Assembly (NCBI GenBank): GCA_030998225.1
Contig: JAPYXD010000727.1
Location: 7,068,001-7,132,000 of the forward strand
DNA: 64,000 bases
Direction: 5' to 3'
Origin: Diplolepis rosae
Lineage: Eukaryota; Arthropoda; Insecta; Hymenoptera; Diplolepididae
The position numbers and the translations under genes were made by a program. The notes beneath the pieces were generated by a model. It saw nothing but the letters and a program-made list of their open reading frames with translations, ran no database searches and was not told the origin of the DNA. Below, piece after piece: positions 1 to 11,900 of this stretch (the first letter of the stretch is position 1; every line of letters begins with the position of its first letter).

Positions 1-665
1 AATATGCCTTGGCTGAAATTCTGATGGTTTTAATCAGATTTTTTGTATTGGAGTGCATGTAACTTAACGGTACTCTCTAAATTTGAATCAGTCAAAATCT
101 ACTGATTAGCAGTAAAATTTGACTGATTCAAATAGCTAAAAAGAGGTTACTGTAAATCATTCAAATTTCACTGATTATTTCAGTGAAAATTGAATGATTT
201 GACAGTGAAAAGGCAAATCACTGATTCAATCAGTGAAAATTTGACTGATGCAGTTTTAGAGAGTAGTTGGAAATTTCCCGCGCCTGATGAAATTTGGTCA
301 TTTTTATGCCCCTAGATCTTAGAGTCTACTACACCTATTAACATGATTTTTTTTATTTTGTCAAAAATTGAGTGATGAACAACTTTGATCATGGGTTTTA
401 TGTTTTTTAACTACCGTTTAGGCCGTATGGTACACAGAAAAAAGTCTTTAATTTGTTACTTCTAAGTCTGTGCTTTTCTAATAATATGTGCCTATCGGGC
501 TAAAGCTAAATTGGCGAAATGATTAATGGATATATTGCCTTGGATGTTTCAACAACGATGTTGCCACCTTGATTTTACTTGACAGTCTAATTAGACATTA
601 GAAGAAATATAATACCTGCTTAAAACCAGGCGAGATAAGTGAAACTTCTTTGGCGAAATCGGAAA
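1..665. other. Non-coding, repeat-rich flank
   Basis: No open frame of convincing length or composition is visible. The stretch holds one TACTCTCTAAAT-type MITE (71-265) and otherwise AT-rich sequence. The missing first exon of gene A would be expected about 3.5-6 kb before 5675, judging by its paralogues, so it may lie here or before the window. I found no signal-peptide exon resembling those of B, C and D. Confidence 0.5.
71..265. repeat. Palindromic MITE, TACTCTCTAAAT family
   Basis: The left end reads TACTCTCTAAATTTGAATCA and the right end is its inverted counterpart (TTTTAGAGAGTA). The inside alternates between ACTGATT and AATCAGT words, so the unit folds on itself. A close copy lies at 7842-8038 and relatives at 46876-47014 and 57341-57773. 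It encodes nothing and is probably a non-autonomous DNA transposon. Confidence 0.75.
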
Positions 666-922
666 TTATACAAAAATAACCAGGTGTTATATTTACTCTG
701 ATTCGAGTGTATAATTTTGATTCTACATAAGGATCCTATTTTGAATTGATTCACGCAATTTCTAAGGTAAAACGTACACAGAAAAATATATGGCTAGATT
801 TGGGATACGATTAAGGAAATCTGTCTTTTGGATTCAGAGCCATAAAACGTAGACAATTGTCAAACAGAATGATTCAATAAAAGTTCTAAGAAAACTACTA
901 CTATGTGTCGACCTCGGATGTA

Positions 923-2204
923 CCAGGGGTGTTAGTTGAAATTTGCCGGTTTTACTCATAGATGTCGCTAGAGATATGTATACATTTCTATGATTTGGCA
1001 TCTATGTCATATTTTTCTATGGACAATAACCTTCAAAAATACACAATTACATTCTGCCAAAATAATAGCATCATAGTTGTTTACCTCAGTGACTATGTCG
1101 AGTTTCGTTCCAAGTAAATCGCATTTGCGGCATTCGTTGCTTTTCTTATTTCATCAAAAGAAAAAAGCAGTTGAAGCTCATCGATTGCTGGTAGAAACTT
1201 ATGGTGAACATGCTCCAGAGATTAGAACATGTGAGACATGGTTTCGTCAATTTAAAAGTGGAGATTTCGATTTAACAGACAATGAATATCCTGGTGCAGC
1301 GAAAAAGTTCGAAGACGAGGAATTGCAGGCGTTATTGGATGAAGACCCAACCCAATCGCAACAACAATTGACACAAACACTAAATGTGACCCAAGGAGCA
1401 ATTTGCCAACGTTTAAAAGCCATGGGAAAAATCCAAAAGTATGGAAAATCGGTACCACATCAACTGAACGATAGACAAATGGAAAATCGAAAAACCATTT
1501 GTGAAATGCTGTTTCAACCGTTCGAAAGGAAATCTTTTCTGCATCGAATTATTACAGGGGACGAAAAATGGATTTATTTCGAGAACCCGAAGTGGAAAAA
1601 ATCATGGCTTTCACCTGGTGAGGTCGGCCCATCGACACCAAGGCCAAATCGCTTTGGCCGTAAGACAATGCTCTGTGTTTGGTGGGACCAGTGTGGTGTG
1701 GTGTACTTCGAGTTATTAAAGCCTGGTGAGACGGTGAATACGGATCGCTACCGACAACAAATTATCAATTTGAATCATGTGTTGATCGAAAAACGGCCAG
1801 AATGGGCCCGAAGATATGGCAAAGTTATCCTACAACATGACAGCGCACCGTCTCATACCCTAAAGTGGTGAAAACACATTAAAAGCATTGAATTGGAAAA
1901 TATTATCGCACCCACCATACTCTCCAGACCTCGCCCCGTCCGACTATCACCTTTTCGCATCGATGGGACACTCACTCGCAGAGCAGCGCTTCGCCAATTT
2001 TGAAGAAGTCGAAAAATGGCTCGTCGAATGGTTTGCCTTGAAAGAGAAAAAGTTTTTTTGGAATGGTATCCATGATTTGCCTGAAAGATGGGCAAAATGT
2101 GTAGAATCCAATGTTCAATACTTTGAATAAAATTTTTTTGAGATTCCCTTGAGAATTAAGTGTTTTCTTTATTGAAAAAACCGGCAAACTTCAACTAACA
2201 CTGG
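923..2204 (+). mobile_element. Mariner element 1 (near full length)
   Basis: The left end CCAGGGGTGTTAGTTGAAAT and the right end, which closes in CTTCAACTAACACTGG, are inverted repeats flanked by TA (921-922 and 2205-2206), the mariner target. Length is about 1.28 kb. The right terminal repeat lacks a few bases compared with the sister copy at 13065-14521. The inside is one transposase gene broken by a frameshift. It sits in the repeat nest before gene A. Confidence 0.9.
1077..2130 (+). pseudogene. Mariner transposase, frameshifted
   Basis: This is a Tc1/mariner DD34D-type transposase that would cut and paste its own element. The N-terminal helix-turn-helix part (about residues 10-120, with the ETWFRQFKSGDF stretch) is followed by the catalytic signatures TGDEKW (first Asp), LQHDSAPSH (second Asp) and [13 protein letters not shown] (third Asp). 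The frame is open at 1077-1871, breaks just after HDSAPSHT, and resumes at 1888-2130 with the third Asp and the C terminus. One small deletion near 1860 explains the break. The probable true start is the second Met (MSSFVPSKSHLR). The product would lack the third catalytic Asp, so this copy should be inactive. Confidence 0.9.
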
Positions 2205-2323
2205 TATGTCTCTGTTTGAGTTCGCTACCTCGATGAGAGCTTCTATGAACAACCATATTCGTTCAGATAAAAAGTCCAGAATAATTTGATACATTTTCTA
2301 TAAAATTAATATTGTTTATGCAA

Positions 2324-2558
2324 CGGAAGTACGTTTTTCGCTTCATTCTGGGACTGTTTGGTGACATTAGCAAATCGGGGAATATTTGAGGTGGGGATTT
2401 TTACAGTACTTGGACGGTAAAACTGACTTTACCAGCGCTTGCGCATGCGCAGTTATGAGTTTACCGTCCAAGTACGGTAAAAATCCCCATCCCAAATATT
2501 CCCCGATTTGCCAATGTTATACCAAACACTCCCGGAATGATGCGAAAAACGTCCTTCC
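2324..2558. repeat. Small hairpin MITE
   Basis: Two arms of about 100 bp are near-perfect inverted copies. The left arm contains AAATCGGGGAATATTTGAG and the right arm the reverse complement of CGGGGAATATTTGGG; both carry CTTGGACGGTAAA. The loop around 2440 is GC-rich (GCGCATGCGC). No coding capacity. Confidence 0.75.
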
Positions 2559-2565
2559 CTTGCAA

Positions 2566-3189
2566 AAAGTATGATATGCACCTTAGAGCTAAGCGCGTAC
2601 TCGGCAGAGGACAGCAAAGCTTGGCTCCGCGTTACATAATGTACTATTGCTCTTATATATAAAATATATACATGAAAATAAAGAAAACTAATTTTACTAG
2701 ACAAACCATGGGAGATACGATAAAACGTTGGGATTCAAAATTATTTGCTTAATAAAGGTCTAAAAATTTACATCTACGCATTTTTTGTTATAATTCAAAG
2801 AAATTTCTGTTGTTATATAGACAACCAAATTCTTTGATTGGTCCAACAAAATGATTTCAATGGGTCAGCAAAATTCTTTGGTTAGTAAAATTGGGTTGAT
2901 CCAACAAATATTTTAGTTACTTTCAATAAATTAAAAATATTTATTAGATTTAACCAACAAATTTGGTCAAACCAGTGAAAAACTTTGTGAATTCAAAAAA
3001 AAAAAAAAAAAAATTCATTAATTTCACAAATTTTCAACCTTGTATCTAATTTTACATGGAAATAGGGTTATACAAACTGAAATGCTGTAAAGATATTTTT
3101 AATGTGACTTGTACTTTTTATTTTAACCGCAGAAAATATTATTTAAAAACAAAAATTCCCTAAATTCTTTAAATTTGAATCAGTGAAAT
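2566..3189. other. Non-coding AT-rich stretch
   Basis: No gene is visible. It holds repeated CAACAAA/TTGGT words at about 2820-2990 and an A-run at 2996-3012. Confidence 0.5.
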
Positions 3190-3345
3190 CAGTGAAGTCC
3201 GTCGAATGTCGGATATTCGACATCCGAAGCACGTTTCTTTGGATGTCGGATTTTCGACATTCGATCAGCCGTTCGTCGAATGTTGGATTTTCGACATTCG
3301 ATCAGCTGCCCGTCGAATGTCGTATATTCGACGTTCGCTGATAAA
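3190..3345. repeat. Tandem palindromic repeat (GTCGAATGTCGGATATTCGAC)-like
   Basis: Three to four units of about 40-50 bp follow each other. Each has a palindromic core close to TCGAATGTCGGATTTTCGAC followed by ATTCGATCAGC. The units differ by single bases. It could be a minisatellite inside a MITE. No coding sense. Confidence 0.7.
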
Positions 3346-3417
3346 TCGGTTGTAATTTATCTGTGCATTAGTGGAATTTTACTGATTCCTCAAAGTATAT
3401 GCGCTGATTTTAATCAG

Positions 3418-3665
3418 CTCACTAAATCCGAAACAGTGCAAAACCACTGTTTCGAATGTTATAAGTCTTCCACATAGAATCAGTGAAATGTAACTGATAC
3501 CACTAAAAAAACTCACTGGTTGACCAAAGAATTTCACTGTTGACCAGTATATTTCACTGATTAAACAGTGAGTTTCCCTGGAAGAACAAGGTGAATTCCA
3601 CTGATTTCCATGTGGAAGACTTATAACATTCGAAACAGTGATTTTGCATACTGTGTCGGATTTAG
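3418..3665. repeat. Hairpin MITE
   Basis: The left end CACTAAATCCGAAACAGTG and the right end GTGTCGGATTTAGGG are inverted. The arms share ATAAGTCTTCCACAT and its inverse ATGTGGAAGACTTAT. The interior repeats CACTG and CAGTG words. Related in style to the TACTCTCTAAAT family. Confidence 0.7.
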
Positions 3666-3673
3666 GGAGAATG

Positions 3674-3811
3674 GTATACTCCCTAAATCTAAACCAGTAA
3701 ACTGCACTGCAAAACAGTGCATATAAACTGATTACCAGTGATAAGGCTTCCACTGGATTATCCAGTATATGCACTGTTTTGCAGTGAAATTTACTAATTC
3801 TGATTTAGGAA
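3674..3811. repeat. Hairpin MITE, TACTCCCTAAAT subtype
   Basis: Starts TACTCCCTAAATCTAAACCA and closes with CTAATTCTGATTTAGGAAC. The arms share CACTGCAAAACAGTGCATAT and its inverse. It lies directly beside the hairpin at 3418-3665. Confidence 0.65.
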
Positions 3812-4284
3812 CTATTTACAACTGGTTAATGAGTGTAATTTCACTTATTAAAATTTAGAGAGCACATATGAGTTAGTATTAGATTTCTGTAAATTGTCAT
3901 TCTCTTCTTTTGACAATTGTCTACGATTTATAACTCTGAATCCAAAAAAGGGTTTCTTTAATCGTATCCGTTAGTTTGTCTGTGGACACTATAACTTCCC
4001 TAAGGATTATCAAATTGAAATGCGCTTTAATTTCAGATTTTTATTCGTATTTTCTAAGAAAAATTCTATAATTCTAAACGTTAGGCAAATCTTATCCAAT
4101 TTTTCAGTTTTAAAACAGTTTTTTATTATTACCATTTTCTCAAGAATGTTTGAAGAATTTTCTTTTGATTTTCTAATTTGCGATCTTATTAAGAAGTTTA
4201 ACGAATTTAAGTATTGGTAAATTAAATAATTCCGATAACAAGAAAGTAGTACATTTTAGGGAAGATAAAATCACAAATGAATAA

Positions 4285-5182
4285 CACAGGTCTACAAATA
4301 ATGGGTTTATATTTGTTGTTGGAAAACGACAGATCATTTTCGGGGTAATTTTTGACGTAGAATCCGAATCCGGAATCACAATCAGCCTATTACGTCAGGA
4401 TTTTGAGATATTTGAGGTTATGTGCTCGAAAAATGGGGTTTTTCGCTACTTATGAGGTTATGTACAGGGCGCAAGAAATTTGTTTGGTTTTTTTCTCATA
4501 TGTCATCATTTAGCACTACTCTTTCCCTTCAAAATGAGCTATTGAACAGTCACGAGCGTTTTTTTTCACATAGATACGGCCATATCAACTTTTGACATTT
4601 TTCCGAACAACCTTATGAGCATTCACATTGACTCTTTGGTGCATACCATTTTGCATTAGAAAATTTATCTTGAAAATTTGTGCTTGCGGGTTTTGATGGT
4701 CTGTGAATAAGAATTTACAAAATTAAACGATTTCGCTCTCTAATGTCAATTTTCTGAATGTAAATTCTTATTCACAGACCATCAAAACCCGCAAGCACAA
4801 ATTTTCAAGATAAATTTTCTAATGCAAAATGGTATGCACCAAAGAGTCAATGTGAATGCTCATAAGGTTGTTCGGAAAAATGTCAAAAGTTGATATGGCC
4901 GTATCTATGTGAAAAAAAACGCTCGTGACTGTTCAATAGCTCATTTTGAAGGGAAAGAGTAGTGCTAAATGATGACATATGAGAAAAAAACCAAACAAAT
5001 TTCTTGCGCCCTGTACATAACCTCATAAGTAGCGAAAAACCCCATTTTTCGAGCACATAACCTCAAATATCTCAAAAACCTGACGTGATAGGCTGATTCT
5101 GATTCCGGATTCGGATTCTACTTTAAAAATTACTCCAGAAACGACCCATAGCTTTTCAACAACAAAACCTTGCAAACCTGTG
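4285..5182. mobile_element. Long hairpin element 1 (CACAGG ends, 3-bp TAA target duplication)
   Basis: Arms of about 420 bp (4285-4710 and 4760-5182) are close to perfect inverted copies around a loop of about 50 bp. The ends are CACAGGTCTACAAATA and its counterpart TTTGCAAACCTGTG, flanked on both sides by TAA (4282-4284 and 5183-5185). A relative with the same ends and a TTA duplication lies at 11544-12518. No transposase is inside. A 3-bp TWA duplication is known for PIF/Harbinger elements, so a non-autonomous member of that or a similar group is possible. Confidence 0.85.
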
Positions 5183-5674
5183 TAATCAAAGTCTTAGGAA
5201 ATTTAAATTTTGAAAGGTAATTTATGAAACGGTTTAATTGTCACGCTCTGTGCTTTGTCTTATAGATGTTTTTTTGAATTCGAATTTCTATTATTGGGAC
5301 CCTGGGACTATCACCATGGGAAAGTAATTTAAATCTATTAAAGTAAAAAATCTAGATATTAAACCATGAAATTTATATCTTAACTCTTGATATCTTGGGC
5401 ATTCGATTTGATCTTCTGGATATTGTATATGGGCCTAATATCTATAGATGGCTATCCCAAAACTTATTTTTTTGTGTACGCTTTATATTAGAACTTGGGT
5501 GATACAAATCAAAATCGGATTCTTATGTTGAATCAAAATTATGCACTCGAATCAGAGTAAATATAACACCTGGTTATTTTTGTATAAGAGGTTGAGTTGT
5601 AAAAATTTGTTAATGTCTATTGTGCAAGTCAGTGCATTTTCTATCATATTATAAATTTTTTAATCTTTTTATAG

Positions 5675-5982
5675 GATCAAACTCATCAGTTCTTGAAGGA
5701 AGAATACTAAATCATCATCCAAACAATGGCATATTCGAGCTGTCACTCGCAGTTACAATAATGACTTTTTGGCCTTGCTTTCGGATTATGGGTTTGGGAG
5801 TATTGTTTGATCCAGGTAATGTTATAACTACAAGAACCATTGCTCGAGAGGTAAAGAAGCTAAAAAATAGATATTTTGTATTTTTATCGAAGCCTGATCC
5901 CATAAAACCATATGGAATTGATAAAGTGTTATTTGAAGAAAAAGAGGACACTGTAGTATCAATGGAGTTTGGAATTTTAAAA
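5675..5982 (+). CDS. Gene A exon 2
   Basis: The acceptor ATAG precedes 5675 and the donor AAA|GTGAGT follows 5982. The first two bases complete a split Gly codon (phase 1), as in B, C and D. It encodes GSNSSVLEGRILNHH onward; RILNHHPNNGIFELSLAVTI lines up with the RIVGG...VSI start of an S1 domain. It ends in phase 0. Confidence 0.85.
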
Positions 5983-8900
5983 GTGAGTTATAAAATTTAA
6001 ATTAACAGAATAACTCTGCCTACGGTGTATTTTCTAGGGAAAATACATGCTTAAAAATTATTTTCACAACTAATAGTATAAATATTTCTTGCGTGGTTGC
6101 AACTTGATGTGATATAATTTCATAAATTTGAATTTTATTTTAGCTCAAAAGAAGAACGCCTCTGGAAATAGAGGGACACATTCAGTTCACTGATATTCGT
6201 GAAAATCCTTTTGTTTTTGACACAGTATATTATTCAAAAGGATGGACGTATTGTGGATATAAAGTTAAGAGTCATCCTCCAGGTATTGATTTTGAGACAT
6301 CGGTTTTAGAAAAGTTTCCAGATATGTTTCCAACGGAGCCTACTTCCGATGAGGATCCCGAATATAAACCCCTGGAGAAAGTATTTACTCAACACATATC
6401 AGTAAAATTAATAGATTCCGTCAAATGCAGAAATGTATTTGAAACAATCATGGATCGTCCATATCAGCTTGGTATAATCTGCGCTGTTTCACTTGACGGA
6501 CATTTCGAGGGCGTAAATATATTTATATTATCCTTTACAGTTGGCTTTATTAATATTAGTTGTTCTTTTTTGCATTTCAAGTTAAAAGGGTATGTTAAAA
6601 CAAAAAAATGGTTTTTTATTTTAGCATGAGGGAGGCGCTCCTGTGTTTCTTGATGAGCATCGTTTTCTGGGAATACTTTTTGCTTGGGAGTTTTATGACA
6701 ATGTACAGATGTTATTTCTCACATTGATTGACCACAGATTAAGCGATATCATGACATTTGCGCAACAAGCTCCATCTGCCCGTGAGTAACATTTAATTTT
6801 ACATTAAAATCCGCTAGGAATTTCCACCTTGTGACTCGGTTTTCGGGTCAAAATTCAACATTTTTTTTCTACAGAATGGCAAAAAATATCATAATAATTT
6901 GTTTTGCATGTTGTTCGTTGTTGTTGTTCCTCAAGATAAAAAATATATTTACATGAAAAGTTCGAAAAAAAAATTTCGCGGTATAGTCGTCTTCGTACGT
7001 AACCTTGTCGGAAAGTTAGAGCCAAAATGTGACCATGAGTTTAGCATCCCAGATTGACTGAAACAAAAAAGCGCAACTCAGTTTCAATCAGTAGCGTGTT
7101 GGCTTTCATTCAGGATATACGTTTTCCACGATTTTGAAATTAAGTGAAATTGCACTTATTTGTAAAAAAATGAATTTTTTGGCCTATTTTCGATAGTTCA
7201 TTTAGTTATAAAAGTGCAAAAAATGAAAATAAAATAAATCTAGCATCCCGAACGGAAGAAGCATGTTCAAAGAATATTTAGTCCAAAAATCAGCTTGATT
7301 CACCAAATACTTTTCTTGTAATCGTGGTCAAAGTTCCGAAAAAAATAGTTTTGAGAAAAACGCGTTTAAAGTTTTCTGCGTGATTTATCATGAAAAAAAG
7401 ACTTACAATGTCAGGGTCGCACAGTTCTCCTTGGTGGTCATGAATTATCGATAGTTCATAGATTCGAAAAATGCAAGAAAAAAAAAAATTCAATTTTTTG
7501 AAACGCACAAGGTGAAAGTCCCCCTTAATCATACTCATGCAAAAATTTCTTGACTTGGCCCTAGTCTGAAAGAAAACACCGAACCAGACCGGTGACATCT
7601 GGTAGACTAGGCTCAAATCAGGCTTGGCCAAGTTACCTTTCGGAGCCACGCCGGTGGTAGGCCGTGCTTATGCCATTACTATGCCAGTATCGCGCCAGTA
7701 TTGAAAATCCTTCTGTGGTACTAGCGCAGTACCAAGCCGGTTTTAAATTTTCACCTGAGGTATACATGTGTTTCGACATAATTTTTTTAAGTCTAAGAGT
7801 GTGCAAATAAAGTTCGGAAAACTGTCCCTCAATATCATGTGTACTCTCTAAATTTGAATCAATCAAAATCTACTGATTATCAGTGAAATTTGACTGATTC
7901 AAATAGCTAAAAAGAGGTTATTTTAAATCAGTTAAATTTCACTGATTATTTCAGTGAAAATTGACTGATTTGACAGTGAAAAATATTATTTTCACTGATG
8001 AATTAGTGAAAATTTGACTGATTCAGATTTAGAGAGTAGTTTTTCCGCAAACCATCGTTGAAAATAGGCTCAAAACATCTAACAGTGTATTCCATATGTG
8101 CATTTTTTCATTATTTTGGAATGTTAATATAGAAATTTATATCAAAATCTGTTTTCTTATTTTGTATCCATTTTCTGGGGTTTTCTTAATTGACAGTGGT
8201 TTTAATATAAAGTAAATTTAATTTCAGCTCCACCCAAAAATCAAGGCGTAAGTTTATCAAGAACGTCAACACTGGCACGCAGTAAAACCAGCAAGAGAGA
8301 ATTTTCTACGCCTTCTTCAGACTTCAATGGAGAATCTGGTATGGCCAATAGAAATCCGGAATCTTTTTAGAACCTAAATTATAAATATATAGTTCAAAAA
8401 ATTAAATAAAATTTAGAAAAATATTGATAAAGTAATTTTTAAAATAATCAAATAAAATAATATTGCAGAGAGTTTAGAAAATTCTACAATTTTATTGAGT
8501 ACTCTAGAACTCTAGAACTCTTAAAAATACTCTGAAATGTTCAAAATAATAATTCTAGAATATTTGAATGAATAATATGAAAAAATTAAATAGAATTCCA
8601 GAAATTAATAGTATTTTTTATAAAAATATTGAAATAATGAGGTATAATCTTATATATGTTATATATGAATAGCCATTAAAAATTAGTAAGCGCATTGATT
8701 GAAACTTTTTGTTTACTTTTCAAAATTATGTAGAGCAGAATTTTCACTCTAGAGGGAAATGCCACTTTATTGGAGTGGAATTGCAATATTTTGCAGTTTG
8801 AAGTGAGCCTATTTAATTAAGAAGTTGCTTGCATTTAATTTTAAACGAGTTTAATTTGACTCGAACAAATTTAGAGAGTATTCTCGACATGGGAAAAATA

Positions 8901-11900
8901 AGTACACTCTTTTAAAGTAGAATTTCACTTAATTTTTGGTAAAATTCTACTCAGAAAAATTTAGAAAGTACCGATAAATTATAATCCATGCCAAAAAAAT
9001 TTATCAAGTAATTATCAAAGTAATCAATATATCATGCTAAATTTGCATTTTTCCCTTATTTCAAAATGTTATTTAAGAAATTTATATTGAAATGTATTTT
9101 CCTATTCAAAGCCAGGAGTCATTCTTCTGCGCGTTCTGCACGTTTTTATGGATAATATGGTACAGTCAATAGAAATCCGAGATATATTTTGAAACTTACA
9201 TTGTAATTAAATTATTAATTTTCGAAAAAATTTCAAATATATAAAAAGAAATTCAAATACCCTACAATGGCGTTCAGTGTGGAAATACTCTGCCAGGCCG
9301 TTTCAGGATCTGATGCGTTTGCCTCTATGAAAAACAATTTGTATCTTTAAAAAATATTATATAAGAAATTGAGAGAATACTCTATGAAACTGTTTTAAAT
9401 GACAATTCACTAAAGTAAAGTGAATTTAATTTATTCTGAAATTTGTTTTCCTATTTTATATCGGTTTTGAACGTTTGTTTATTTGACAGTGTTTTTAATA
9501 TAAAGTAAATTTAATTATAGTTCCAACCAATGATGAAAATCCAGGATCATCAGATTTTAAAACACCGCCTCCGGTAAAAACTAACAGGAGAGATGCTTCT
9601 ACGCCTTCTTCAAATGTTGATACAGAATCTGGTATGGTTAATAATAATCCGGAATATATTTTAATATTCAAATTGTAATGAATTTAAGTTACTTAATTGT
9701 AAAAGACTTTCAATTACTTAGAAAGAAATTGACAATGGCGTCTAGTATGGAAATACCCTGCTAGGCTCTTGCAGAAGTTGACGTGTTTGACTCTATGAAA
9801 AACAATTTATATCCTTCAAAAAATTGGATTAAATTAAAAAATGTATTGAAATTTTTCACTTATTGTTTTAAATTCTTCATAATGGAATTTACACGACAGA
9901 AGGAAATACTACTTTATTAGTATAAAATAAATTAAATTTGTCTAAAAAAAATTAGAGAGTATTCTCTATTATATTTTCACTCAGTTTTAGTGAAATAAAT
10001 TTCGCTCTGTCTCATAGTGAAACTGTAGTCGGAAAATTTAGAGTGCCCATTAGTAGCAATCCATGCCAAGAAAATGTATCGAATAAATATCAAAATAATC
10101 AATATCATGATAAATTTGCATTTTTCACTTATTTCAAAATTTTATTTTAGAAATTTATATTAAAATCTGTTTTCCTATTTAATAATGATTTTCGGTGTTT
10201 TTTCAATTGACAGTGGCTTTAATATTAATTTTGAATTATTACAGCTGACACATCATCAAGTTATACACAATCGGGACCCACTAGAGCCAGCAGGAGTCAT
10301 TCTTCTGCACGTTCTGCACGTTTTTATGGAGAATATGGTACATTCAATAGAAATTCGAGATATATTTCGAAACTTAGATTTTATTTAAATTATGAATTTT
10401 CGAAAAATTTTCAAATATGTAATAAGAAATTCAAATATCCTACAATGGCGTTCAGTGTGAAAATACTCTGTCAGGCCGTTGCAGGATCTGACGCATTTGC
10501 CTCTATGAGCAAAAATAATTAGACCTTTTCGCTTGGACATTTATAACCTTTACGATAGCTCCCAGGTCAAGTCAAAGGGTTCTCGTGAAACTAGTCTGCT
10601 CAACATGTGTCGAGTGGACGATACAATGGGTGGTTTTTATGCATCCTTTCCCCCCCAGAAAAGTTTCACTTTTCTAAGTAACCCTACTTTAAACACAAAT
10701 TAAACATAAAATTTATCACCTCAGTTTCTTACAGTCCGATGAGCGTAAGAACTTACTCTCTAAACCAAAACAAATTGGAAGACTTCCCTTCTTTAAAATT
10801 TGTAGAAGAATATAGTGTACATTTTTCATGCTCATAAACTTACAATTTAGCACATACATTCGAGATTCCCTATAACAAGATTCCCTGTAACAAGGCCTCC
10901 CTTTTACGAGCACGTCACGCCTCCCTATAACGAGCAGACGATCGACCCCTCTTCCCCCACTACTACAGAATGAAGCGCGCTCGAATTTGAAACGTTGTAT
11001 TTTTGGCAAATTTCCCAATTTTTCATCCCGTTTTCCAAATTTGTCAAAATTTCCATTTTTTTTATTCATTGTCAAGACTTTTCTTTTTTTCTGAAAATAT
11101 TCAAAAATACCATACACCTGATAAGCATAAATATTTTTTTTATTATATTATTATATTTTTAGTATTTTGAGTACATACCGTCAAATAAGTTATTTCCACT
11201 TTCAATACTCACAGAAATCTTTTTTATGCGCTTTTAACTATGTAAATAAATTATTCACATAGATTCACTGACATACTGACTGCGCGCATTATATAATGCG
11301 CATAACAGCGCGTAGCAACAAGTAGGATATGGAGGGGATCCCTCTCGCGCTCATTGCGGAGAGGTCTCCGATGCTCGAGCTTCTCGTTATAGGGAATCTC
11401 GAGTGTATCATATCTCAGAATAAAGTGTCACTTAAAATACGTTTTGAAAGTTACAAGAGCGTCATAAAATCATTCAAAAACATTCTTGTATTTTGAATGC
11501 CCATTAATAGCAATCCATGCCAAAAAAATGTATCGAATAATTACACAGGCCGACAAATTTCTGAACCAGAAACAAGACATTACGTGCCTGAAGGATTTTG
11601 ATGCGCTTAATCCGAATCCGGGCTCATAATTTACCCTATACGTCAGGTTACCGATATATCCTAACCTAAAAGTTCGAAAAACACGATTATTTGACCTATT
11701 CGAGGTTATGTGAAATTGCGAATTAATTTTTTTTCGGAAAACGGATAAAACCGTTTGAAAGTACTAGTCTTGCCCTTCAGAAACGTTTCTTTATTTTTCA
11801 GATATCATTTTTTTTCACTGAGATATCGTTCAATGGACTTTACTATTTTAGAGCGCTGATTACAGCATGGCCGAAATAAAAGAAATTCTTTAAAAAACAA

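Larger units (their letters stand above)
666..5587. repeat. Large interrupted inverted repeat (foldback) around other elements
   Basis: Sequence from 666 (TTATACAAAAATAACCAGGT) to about 895 recurs inverted in two pieces, at about 5440-5587 and 3893-4000. The arms include an inverted pair reading GATTCGAGTGTATAATTTTG on the left. The parts between are later insertions: mariner 923-2204, small hairpins and the 4285-5182 hairpin. I read this as one old foldback element filled by younger ones; the exact arm limits are uncertain. Confidence 0.5.

Noticed and set aside
3379..3774. 131-codon minus-strand frame
   Set aside because: It crosses two hairpin MITEs and is made of their CAGTG words.
10716..11117. 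Minus-strand open frame of 133 codons
   Set aside because: It overlaps the left end of a TIR element and has no protein-like motif or codon pattern.
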